Source: Rubripirellula reticaptiva
GTDB lineage: Bacteria; Planctomycetota; Planctomycetia; Pirellulales; Pirellulaceae
Assembly: GCF_007860175.1 (NCBI RefSeq)
Contig: NZ_SJPX01000003.1
Span: 1,003,380 to 1,067,379 of the forward strand
Reading direction: 5' to 3'
DNA length: 64,000 nucleotides
The translations under genes were made by a program, and so were the position numbers. This document shows, piece after piece, positions 57,391-64,000 of the stretch (position 1 is its first letter; each line of letters begins with the position of its first letter). The notes under the pieces were generated by a model. It was not told where the DNA came from. It worked only from the letters and a program-made list of their open reading frames with translations, and did no database searches.

Positions 57391-58698
57391 GTGTCGGAGC
57401 GATGGAACCCAGGAATCGTGTTCGCTCACCTGACGGATGTCGGGATGCGCCGCGCCAACAACCAGGACTCGCTCGCATGCTTGCCCGCAAAGTCCCCTGA
57501 ACGGTTCCGCGATCGTGGACATTTGTTCGTGGTCGCAGACGGTATGGGCGCTCACGCGGCTGGCGAACTGGCTAGTCAGATGGCGACCGAACGAATTGCA
57601 ATGCAGTTTTTTCGTTCGCATTCACGCACAACGGCCGATGCCCTGCGATCAGCGGTCTCCGATGCAAACGACGAAATTCACCAACGGGGGCAAAGCAATC
57701 CCGAATTTCATAACATGGGTACAACCGCCAGTGCGCTGGTGATTGCACCAACCGGCGCGTGGGTCGGGCACGTGGGAGATTCGCGTGTCTACCGGCTGCG
57801 TAATGGGTTGTTAGAACAATTGACGTTCGACCACTCGCTGGTCTGGGAAATGGAAGCGACGGGCCAAAGCTGCCAGGGCATCCCTTCCAATGTCATTACT
57901 CGTTCGCTTGGCCCCAACGCAGTTGTCAACGTTGATCTTGAAGGTCCGTTTCCGGTTGAGGTCGGCGACCAATTCCTGCTGTGCAGTGACGGATTGACTG
58001 GCTTAGTCGAAGACAACGAGATTGGCGTGTTGTTGGATTGTTTGCCCGCAGAAAAAGCGGTTCGTGTCTTAGTTGATTTGGCAAACCTTCGCGGTGGTTC
58101 CGACAACACGTCGGTGATCGTGGTTCGAGTAACCGAACCAATCGAAGGCAGTGACGTGCCACGAAAGCCAAGTCGCGGTCGAGAGGAACCTGGCGTCTCG
58201 CGCGCGATTCTGGGAACGGTAGTGATCTGTATCCTCGGCGCGATCCTGCTAGCCGTCATGGCGATCGTTGATCCCTACGATGCCAACACTCCGGGCGATC
58301 GAAATTGGATCGGACCGATGGTGGTTGCAATCATCTTAGGCACCATCACTTCTGTCATCGCGTTGGTGCAGTGGATGCAAGTCGTCAAGAATCGTTCGCC
58401 AGCCGTCGTGGCGTCCGGTGCAAAAGGACCCTATCGTCGATATGACGCCAAGCCAACCAACAAACTGTATGAACGACTTGGCGAAACGGTCCAGTCGCTG
58501 CGCGATGCGGCTAACCTGAACAACTGGATGATGGATTGGCAAAAAGTCGATGCGCATCAGACGCAAGGACGCCAAGCCCTAGAACACAAGGACGTCAAGG
58601 ATGCGATCCGAGCTCAGTCCGAAGCGATCATTGAAACGATGAATCAGCTGCGCGAGCAAAACAATCGTGCAGCCGACGAAACCGCGATCGACTATTAG
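57391..58698 (+). CDS. PP2C-family Ser/Thr phosphatase, membrane-anchored
   Basis: 435 residues, GTG start (MSERWNPGIV). PP2C metal motifs: NNQDS, VVADGMGAH, GHVGDSRVYR, CSDGLTGLV and GGSDNTS, in order over residues 20-245. Two hydrophobic helices follow (about 268-290 and 310-335) with a cytoplasmic helical tail. The phosphatase would reverse Ser/Thr kinase signalling; the kinase is not in the window. The HAMP-like gene comes next after a 353-bp gap. Confidence 0.9.
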   Translation: MSERWNPGIVFAHLTDVGMRRANNQDSLACLPAKSPERFRDRGHLFVVADGMGAHAAGELASQMATERIAMQFFRSHSRTTADALRSAVSDANDEIHQRGQSNPEFHNMGTTASALVIAPTGAWVGHVGDSRVYRLRNGLLEQLTFDHSLVWEMEATGQSCQGIPSNVITRSLGPNAVVNVDLEGPFPVEVGDQFLLCSDGLTGLVEDNEIGVLLDCLPAEKAVRVLVDLANLRGGSDNTSVIVVRVTEPIEGSDVPRKPSRGREEPGVSRAILGTVVICILGAILLAVMAIVDPYDANTPGDRNWIGPMVVAIILGTITSVIALVQWMQVVKNRSPAVVASGAKGPYRRYDAKPTNKLYERLGETVQSLRDAANLNNWMMDWQKVDAHQTQGRQALEHKDVKDAIRAQSEAIIETMNQLREQNNRAADETAIDY

Positions 58699-59051
58699 TT
58701 TGCGGCAATCGGCTGTTTCGATTTCGAAGTACGGGTTCGGGGCCAGCTCGGCCCTGTGGTTATCGCGATCGTTGCACCCGTTTTTCTTTGATCATTCATG
58801 GTTTGCTCTCGCAAGCCTTCTCGATCTTGGTGCGATCATGCCGCTTCTGCGGTCTTTGACGGGTGCGGTGTATCGGCAACATCCGTTCTAAATCGATTTG
58901 GTGACGATAAGCCATCCAAATTTTGCCAATCGGGCGGCAATTTCTTTTTCCTAATCCGCATGATTGTTCGTTGTGTTGTAGGTTTCCAACGTCGGCAAGG
59001 TGCCCGCGGTACAGATTCCAACGTTTACTAGAACAATCGAGCGATATTCGG
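58699..59051. other. Gap between PP2C and HAMP-like genes
   Basis: 353 bp with no gene. It contains a short hairpin GGGCC-AGCTC-GGCCC (58740-58754), 42 bp after the PP2C stop, with no U-tract. Promoter for the next genes may lie here. Confidence 0.45.
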
Positions 59052-59516
59052 ATGAGCCAAACGACCATCAAACGACGCAAGGCCCTGGTCGACCCCGAAG
59101 TCCAAGGTGGCGTCCTGAAAAAAATTGCGATTCACTGGGTCGTATTCTTTATCTGCAACGCGATGGCACTGACGATCTGGATTCGCTTGTTCGAACAACC
59201 CGATGTGCCTTGGGGTGCGACTTTTGGTGATACCGTCAAACGGTTCCTGCCGTTCTTTGTCATTACGTTGGCGTTGATTCCAGCTTTCGTTTGGGACACG
59301 CTGAAAATGACAAACCGGTTTGCCGGACCAATCTTGCGATTGCGTGCTGCGCTTTCCGACGCCAGCCAAGGCCGTGCTGTCGCGCCGCTGCACTTCCGCA
59401 ACAACGACTTCTGGGGCGAGATCGCCACCAACTTCAATTCGTTGATGGAACGCAATGAATCGTTAGACAAGGCGGCGCCTGCCGTTGAACTGGACTTTGA
59501 CGAACCGGCCTCCTAG
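59052..59516 (+). CDS. HAMP-domain-like membrane protein
   Basis: 154 residues from MSQTTIKRRK. Two hydrophobic helices (about 25-47 and 65-85) precede a HAMP-type helix-turn-helix (RFAGPILRLRAAL and FWGEIATNFNSLMER). No catalytic or sensor domain follows, so it could be a stand-alone signal adapter. 54 bp upstream of the second TadE cassette, same strand, likely linked. Earlier in-frame starts are rejected as poorly supported. Confidence 0.65.
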   Translation: MSQTTIKRRKALVDPEVQGGVLKKIAIHWVVFFICNAMALTIWIRLFEQPDVPWGATFGDTVKRFLPFFVITLALIPAFVWDTLKMTNRFAGPILRLRAALSDASQGRAVAPLHFRNNDFWGEIATNFNSLMERNESLDKAAPAVELDFDEPAS

Positions 59517-59570
59517 TTCGGCACTGACGTCCTCAGGTTTGTTTTTTGCCCTCGGCTTCAAGTTCTAATC

Positions 59571-60008
59571 ATGCATCGTCTATCCAAATCCGTTACCGCA
59601 AGAACCCGCCGCCATCGATCGGCTGGTCAAAGTCGACGTGGTGTCGCAGCGGTAGAGTTTGCCGTTTGCCTGCCCGTGTTAGTGCTGCTGGTTTTCGGTT
59701 CGATCGAAGCGTCCAGCTTCATCTTCCTGAAACAGTCACTGAACGTCGCGGCGTACGAAGCGATTCGCGAGTCCGCACGTGTCAGCAGCGACAATGTCCA
59801 AGGAACTGACCGAGCCATCAATATTCTGCAGGCTCGCAACGTCAATGACTTCACCATCGGCTATCCCAATGGTGATTCGGCCGCAGCGAATCGCGGCGAC
59901 GAGATTGTGGTCGAGGTCAGCGCACCGACCGCGACCAACAGTCCGTTGGCTGGACAATTTGTCACCAACCGTATTCTGACCGCGCGCGTCGTGATGGTGA
60001 AAGAGTAG
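59571..60008 (+). CDS. TadE-like pseudopilin-type protein
   Basis: 145 residues. Basic N-terminus with RRGVAAVEFAV and one hydrophobic helix (LPVLVLLVFGSIEAS), the TadE layout. The soluble part has YEAIRESARVSSDN. First gene of the second cassette; TadG follows 9 bp later. Paralogous in position to 15438-15857. Confidence 0.85.
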   Translation: MHRLSKSVTARTRRHRSAGQSRRGVAAVEFAVCLPVLVLLVFGSIEASSFIFLKQSLNVAAYEAIRESARVSSDNVQGTDRAINILQARNVNDFTIGYPNGDSAAANRGDEIVVEVSAPTATNSPLAGQFVTNRILTARVVMVKE

Positions 60009-60017
60009 GCAAACCTG

Positions 60018-61124
60018 ATGAGAATCCTAGACTTGAAAGCTCGTACCATTTTCACTGCAAACCAAAGCCATCCATTGCCGTCGCCTTCCATTGTCCGTCA
60101 TCAATTGGCGAAACGGAAAGCATCGAATCGCCGTGGTGCGATGTTGATTTTGATCGTTGTGATGATGATCGGATTCATGGTCGCCGTTGCCTTTTCGGTC
60201 GACATCGCTCACATGCACCTGGCGCGAACGGAACTCCGTACCGCGACTGATGCTGCGTCCAAGGCTGCGTCGGCAAGTCTGGCGGAAACTTTGGACCAAA
60301 ACCTGGCCATTGCCGAGGGCCAACGAATTGCCGCAGCAAACACAGTCAACGGCGAGCCATTGTTACTGGACGCAAGTGACTTTCGTTTCGGACGAAGCGT
60401 CGAACAGGTGTCCGGAAAGTTTCAGTTCAACCAAGGCGGAACGCCACAGAACAGCGTCGCCGTTAATGGTCGACGCACGTTTGGTTCACCATCGGGACCG
60501 ATTCCGTTGTTTTTTGGAAACGTCTTCGGTGTCAACTTCTTTGAACCGGTCAGTACCGCAACCGCGACCTACATCGAACGGGATATTGTCTTGGTGGTTG
60601 ATCGCAGCGGCTCGATGCGAGGGTCAAAGTTCAACGATCTGATCCGTGCGATTGACACGTTTGTTACGACGCTTGACGGCACCCCCGTGGATGAAGCCGT
60701 AGGGATGGCTTCTTACAGCACGTTCGCAACCGAGGACATTCCGCTAACCGAAGACTTGACGCAGATCACTGCGGGGATCCGAGCGATGTCGGTCGGTGGC
60801 AACACCAGTATTTCTCGCGGGCTGCAAGCCGGTGCGAATATCATGGCCGGCAGCGTTGGAACTCAGTTTGTCGATCAGACCTACATCTTGATGACCGACG
60901 GCCGGCACAACACAGGCGCGGAACCATCAACAGTCGCCGTTAACCTGGCTGCCCCTAACGTGACAATTCACACGATCACATTCGGCGCAGGTGCTGATCA
61001 AGTTCGGATGCGGGACGTCGCATCGATCGGTGGCGGTCGTCACTTCCACGCGGACACTGGACTTGAATTGGAAGCCGTCTATCGCGAGATCGCTTTGACC
61101 CTCAGTTCGATCATGACAGAGTAG
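60018..61124 (+). CDS. TadG-like von Willebrand factor A protein
   Basis: 368 residues. Basic N-terminus, hydrophobic helix (LILIVVMMIGFMVAVAF, about 43-59), a TadG-type segment with VDIAHMHLARTELRTATDAA, then VWA with DRSGS (195-199) and LMTDGRH near 290. Paralogue of 14239-15387. Extracytoplasmic adhesion or assembly function is inferred from Tad systems. Confidence 0.87.
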   Translation: MRILDLKARTIFTANQSHPLPSPSIVRHQLAKRKASNRRGAMLILIVVMMIGFMVAVAFSVDIAHMHLARTELRTATDAASKAASASLAETLDQNLAIAEGQRIAAANTVNGEPLLLDASDFRFGRSVEQVSGKFQFNQGGTPQNSVAVNGRRTFGSPSGPIPLFFGNVFGVNFFEPVSTATATYIERDIVLVVDRSGSMRGSKFNDLIRAIDTFVTTLDGTPVDEAVGMASYSTFATEDIPLTEDLTQITAGIRAMSVGGNTSISRGLQAGANIMAGSVGTQFVDQTYILMTDGRHNTGAEPSTVAVNLAAPNVTIHTITFGAGADQVRMRDVASIGGGRHFHADTGLELEAVYREIALTLSSIMTE

Positions 61125-61189
61125 TTGCGGATCGATTCCAGAACTTTGCGAGAATCCATTTTATCGTCCATCCAAACCGGACACTCGAG

Positions 61190-61594
61190 ATGAAACGTTC
61201 CCCTAAGCATCAAATACGTCGCGGTACCACGGCAGTCGAGTTCGCAATCGTCGCGCCCTTGTTGTTCTTATTCTTTTTTGCCGCAATGGAATTCGTCCGC
61301 GTGGCAATGATTCGCCACACAGCTGACAATGCTGTCTACGAAGGCTGTCGAGCTGGAATTGTCCCCGGCGCAACGGCAGGGGAAGTTCGCGATGAAACAT
61401 TGCGGGTCATGAACAGCTTGGGCGTCAACAACGTCGGATTGACGGTCACACCCGCCACGATTGACCGAACGACGGACGAGGTCACCGTGCGGCTGGAAAT
61501 TCCGCTCGACTCGAACAGCTTTGTGCCGAACAAATTCGTCGCTGGCCGTTCGATCATCCGCGAACTAACCCTGCGACGCGAAGGCAGCCGGTAA
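61190..61594 (+). CDS. TadE-like pseudopilin-type protein
   Basis: 134 residues. Basic start, RRGTTAVEFAIV, a hydrophobic helix, and the GCRAGIVPGATAGEVRD segment. C-terminus SNSFVPNKFVAG aligns with the tailed paralogue at 13601-14173 (SNSFVIPKFVTG), which has an added Pro/Glu tail that is absent here. Third gene of the cassette, 65 bp after TadG. Confidence 0.85.
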   Translation: MKRSPKHQIRRGTTAVEFAIVAPLLFLFFFAAMEFVRVAMIRHTADNAVYEGCRAGIVPGATAGEVRDETLRVMNSLGVNNVGLTVTPATIDRTTDEVTVRLEIPLDSNSFVPNKFVAGRSIIRELTLRREGSR

Positions 61595-61657
61595 AGCGAA
61601 CTAGCGTTCAAACGTAGGTATCGGCTCGACACACCCATACCAGACTCAACGATGTGA

Positions 61658-62119
61658 CTAGCAGCCGACCGCGGCTGCATCCCACTTCTTCCGCTGATCC
61701 GCAGACTGGCCAAGTTCGTGCCAGTACTCGACCTTCTCATCGGCCGGATGCCAGCACAGTCGGATGGGCCGACGGTTCAGTTGAGCCGGAAAATCAACAA
61801 ACCCGTCAAATGGCTGGTGAACTTCGACTCCGAGCCGCGCCAGTTCGTCGATGCAAGTTTGCAAGCGCTGGATGTCCCCGTCCAACATTCCCCGCATGTC
61901 TGACAATTCGTCGACGTAAGCCTGACGGTCCATGGTCGCAGAAAGCTGATCGATACCTTTCAGCTGGTCCTTTTGTGCCGAGATCGACTCGTTCAAACGA
62001 ACCAAGTCATCGACGATCATTCGCACCAGCGGCAACGTTTGGGTTGCTCGCGTCGGCGTGTAATCCGAAAGTCCATTCTCGGCGGTGTTGCTAGTCTTGT
62101 TGTTGATTGCCCGGACCAT
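61658..62119 (-). CDS. DUF2203 domain protein
   Basis: 153 residues. ATG at 62119 preceded by GAGGGGA. Family pattern: TLPLVRMIVDDLVRL early, a helical middle, and LGVEVHQPFDGFVDFPA with RLCWHPADEKVEYWHELG near the end. Function unknown; resembles small helical proteins linked to DNA or metabolism. Convergent with the TadE gene. Confidence 0.85.
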   Translation of the reverse strand: MVRAINNKTSNTAENGLSDYTPTRATQTLPLVRMIVDDLVRLNESISAQKDQLKGIDQLSATMDRQAYVDELSDMRGMLDGDIQRLQTCIDELARLGVEVHQPFDGFVDFPAQLNRRPIRLCWHPADEKVEYWHELGQSADQRKKWDAAAVGC

Positions 62120-62613
62120 GATAAATCCCCTCGGAGAAGCAGCTCGATATGGAAGGATTCCAGTCTTTACGACGCAGCGAACTTGGAAACGGTTCCGGCG
62201 GTCATGAAGATGATCGCGTCAAAGCCGCGACGAGGCAACCTCGGTGCCTCACGCGAATGATACCCACTGGTGCTCAAAAGACCACTTCGATAGCCCGCTG
62301 GTAGGAGTTCCGACCGTGAAACTGTCCTTTTGCAAGCATTAAAGTCCTGTTTTAGCGATTGTGTGCCAAAACGATGGAATGGGCAGCGAAATTTACAGCT
62401 TGTCAAGGTGGGATTCCTTGACGTGGCCATTTTTTGACCTAGAGTTGGGGGTGTCAGGAGCGGCGAATACCCACGGAAAGAATTCGCGTGGCACAACCGG
62501 CCTACGTAGCGGTGACGCAGGGATCAGTTTTGATTCAAGAGACCTGCACAGCATCGGGACTGTAGGCAAGCACGAAAATTTCAAATTGGGCCGGTTAAAA
62601 TAAAGGACGAAAC
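62120..62613. other. Gap upstream of csrA
   Basis: 494 bp without a gene. A hairpin GAGGC-N9-GCCTC (62232-62250) and a weak promoter TTGACG (62418-62423) with TAGAGT (62440-62445), 16-bp spacer, are visible. AAAGGACG lies before the csrA start. ORFs on either strand lack coding signs. Confidence 0.45.
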
Positions 62614-62850
62614 ATGCTGGTTTTATCAAGAAAAAAGAACGAAAGTATCGTAATCAACAACGACATAAAAATCGTTGTTGTCGAGATCCGCGGCGACAAG
62701 GTTCGCCTTGGTGTCGAAGCGCCGCGCGAGGTGCCAGTTCACCGCCGCGAAGTTTACGATGCGATCCAGCGCAGCCTCGAAGCCGGCGAATTTACTGTCG
62801 AAGCAGGTGATGCAGCGACAGAAACTGGCGATACGCCCATCGAATCGTAG
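62614..62850 (+). CDS. csrA: CsrA, post-transcriptional regulator
   Basis: 78 residues. N-terminus [14 protein letters not shown] and the segment [19 protein letters not shown] are the CsrA hallmarks, with R44-type RNA-binding arginine. Binds GGA motifs near ribosome sites of target mRNAs. The acidic C-terminal tail ([11 protein letters not shown]) is extra to the E. coli protein. The AAGGA site is at seven bases. A terminator overlaps the stop. Confidence 0.95.
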   Translation: MLVLSRKKNESIVINNDIKIVVVEIRGDKVRLGVEAPREVPVHRREVYDAIQRSLEAGEFTVEAGDAATETGDTPIES

Positions 62851-62860
62851 GGCGTTTTTC
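62833..62860 (+). terminator. Terminator overlapping csrA stop
   Basis: ACGCCC (62833-62838) and GGGCGT (62850-62855) pair around the last codons and the TAG stop (62848-62850), followed by TTTTTC. The stop codon is part of the hairpin. Confidence 0.65.
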
Positions 62861-63000
62861 GCGATCAGAGCCCAACGGGAAAAGAAATTCCTCGGTGTCG
62901 TCTTGAATGCCTTGACGACCTCGGCTCACCTTCGCTACAACGGTGCCCATGAGGAACACGAAAGCGAATTCACTTCGCCGAGATGTTCGTCTAGCTAAAC

Positions 63001-63073
63001 GGTCCCTTCGTCTAGCGGTCTAGGACACTGCCCTTTCACGGCGGCAACACGGGTTCGAGTCCCGTAGGGATCA
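63001..63073 (+). tRNA. tRNA-Glu (UUC)
   Basis: The acceptor halves GGTCCCT and AGGGATC pair (one G-U), with discriminator A at 63073. The anticodon loop has CTTTCAC, giving TTC, and the T arm has GGTTCGAGTCC. No CCA encoded. A terminator follows. Confidence 0.93.
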
Positions 63074-63080
63074 TTCATTA

Positions 63081-63122
63081 GCCCCGTAGATCACGCTTGA
63101 TGTGTGCTTTGCGGGGTTTTTT
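63081..63122 (+). terminator. Terminator after tRNA-Glu
   Basis: GCCCCG (63081-63086) pairs with CGGGGT (63112-63117), followed by TTTTTTC. It starts 7 bp past the tRNA end. Confidence 0.7.
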
Positions 63123-63472
63123 CGTGCCATGATTTTCGATCGAAAGTTCGTTTTCAATTGGGGGAAGAGCGCAAGAAAAAAGTTCTAATCCCAGAGTCAG
63201 GTTTCGAACTTGCGGAACCCGGTCAGGTCCGTTTTTCGGACAAGCTGGTACATGGCCCAGCATATCGTGTTGCGGGGCTTCCGTTGAGAGTGATTTCGCA
63301 GCGGGGGAACCGGTGCTGACTGCCAAGTTCCCGAAAACACGCTGCTGACGTCAGGGAGAGAGGCCTCGTTTCGATCGGTTAGGCCCCAGTCTTCAAATAG
63401 CGCTGATTCGCCTCATGAAGTTTCAACGTATCGCGTTTCAACGTATCGCGCTTCAACCGGGGACGTCTTGGA
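63123..63472. other. Gap between tRNA-Glu and CheX gene
   Basis: 350 bp with no gene. Near its right end is the tandem repeat GTTTCAACGTATCGC (63420-63449, separate entry), followed by a partial third unit GCTTCAAC. No other feature seen. Confidence 0.5.
63420..63449. repeat. 15-bp tandem repeat
   Basis: GTTTCAACGTATCGC twice in direct contact (63420-63434 and 63435-63449), with GCTTCAAC after. It lies just beyond the minus-strand CheX stop at 63473. Confidence 0.7.
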
Positions 63473-63919
63473 TCAAGAAACGCCTTTGCAGATCACGACG
63501 CGAAGTTGCTCGCCGTTGCATAGCATCGGGATCGAGTTTTCAATTTCGGTGCCGAAAATGCGAATGTCGAATTCCTTACCGGTCGTTACGGTCGGCAGCG
63601 ACAACGCGGACGGTCCGGGCACGAGGCTCTTGATATTGCCGCCGATCATATTGGCGATCTCCGCCATCGTGTCTTGGCAATCGTTTTTGTCCAGTTGGTC
63701 GACTTCCATCGCAAACATTTTGCTGGCGACGAAGGATGCCAGTTTTCCGCTCGTCTGGACTAAGATTGCCCCGGTCCATTCGCCGGATATTTGAACGCAT
63801 CCGGTGATAGGTGACTGGTTCGCTAGTTCGTCGGTGTCAGCAGCCAATTCAACATCGCATCCGACCATGGTCGTGAACACGTTTGTAGAGACGGCGAGGA
63901 TTTCTTCGGTCGAGATCAT
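63473..63919 (-). CDS. CheX-like chemotaxis phosphatase domain protein
   Basis: 148 residues. The CheX motif EIANMIGGNIKSLVPG (E-X3-N type, with E and N on the active helix) is at about residues 85-100. It should dephosphorylate CheY-like response regulators. Upstream of the ATG the frame stays open to the window edge (27 codons), so a longer protein cannot be excluded, but the extra residues look linker-like. Chemotaxis neighbours are probably outside the window. Confidence 0.85.
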   Translation of the reverse strand: MISTEEILAVSTNVFTTMVGCDVELAADTDELANQSPITGCVQISGEWTGAILVQTSGKLASFVASKMFAMEVDQLDKNDCQDTMAEIANMIGGNIKSLVPGPSALSLPTVTTGKEFDIRIFGTEIENSIPMLCNGEQLRVVICKGVS

Positions 63920-64000
63920 AATCTTTGCTTTTTCAGATAGGTTTGATTCAGTTGCTTTTGGCTCGATGGAGCTAGATCGGCAGGTAGGTTGTTGCTTTGC

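Noticed and set aside
61654-62094. Plus-strand ORF opposite the DUF2203 gene
   Set aside because: Antisense to a recognised family gene with a good ribosome site.
63420-63449. CRISPR array start
   Set aside because: Copies are directly adjacent with no spacers and only two units; no cas genes in the window.

Overview
The window is chromosomal DNA from a planctomycete, most likely a Pirellulaceae (Rhodopirellula-like) member. I infer this from gene content: two pairs of DUF1552 (HXXSHH) and DUF1592-type cytochrome proteins, three secreted sulfatases, several TadE/TadG-like proteins, a membrane protein starting MNPYQPP, and moderate GC. About 44 protein genes, one tRNA, two good sigma-54 promoters and five terminator-like hairpins can be supported. 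I see no CRISPR array, insertion sequence, phage or rRNA.

Layout. 1-1.8 kb: 3' part of a bacterial tubulin-like protein. 1.9-13.4 kb: mixed housekeeping genes (YgiQ radical SAM protein, membrane protein, PrsW protease, DUF2293 protein, ParA with a small partner, dual-specificity phosphatase, TPR/metalloprotease, DUF4159). 13.6-15.9 kb: first TadE-TadG-TadE cassette (minus). 16.3-18.4 kb: a Gly/Met-repeat secreted protein and a GNAT enzyme. 18.8-35.1 kb: a seven-gene minus-strand train (DUF1592, DUF1552, DUF58, BatA-like, von Willebrand, giant coiled-coil, prenyltransferase-fold), nearly all overlapping or only a few bases apart. 35.3-40.5 kb: serB, DUF808, sulfatase, DHH phosphoesterase. 40.5-45.0 kb: rtcR divergent from rtcBA with a sigma-54 promoter between them. 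45.0-53.9 kb: pgl, a small membrane protein, two sulfatases, then the second DUF1552/DUF1592 pair. 54.0-54.97 kb: a self-contained sigma-54 unit for a histidine-rich secreted protein. 55.0-61.6 kb: aldehyde dehydrogenase, nitroreductase, PP2C phosphatase, HAMP-like membrane protein and a second TadE-TadG-TadE cassette in the opposite orientation. 61.7-64 kb: DUF2203, csrA, tRNA-Glu, CheX.

Functional themes. Much of the window concerns the cell envelope and periplasm: sulfatases and the cytochrome/DUF1552 proteins suggest degradation of sulfated polysaccharide; the DUF58/BatA/von Willebrand/coiled-coil train resembles Bat systems but has no MoxR ATPase beside it; the Tad-like cassettes encode pseudopilin-like anchors with a von Willebrand protein. 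RNA repair (RtcR/RtcB/RtcA) is intact with a recognisable -24/-12 promoter.

The most notable signals are the 16-kb train, the paralogous inverted Tad cassettes (one with an added Pro/Glu tail), the isolated sigma-54 unit with repeated upstream motifs, the tubulin-like protein, and the ParA operon with a hairpin/heptamer control region and no ParB. All functions are read from motifs and family memory; no search was run.
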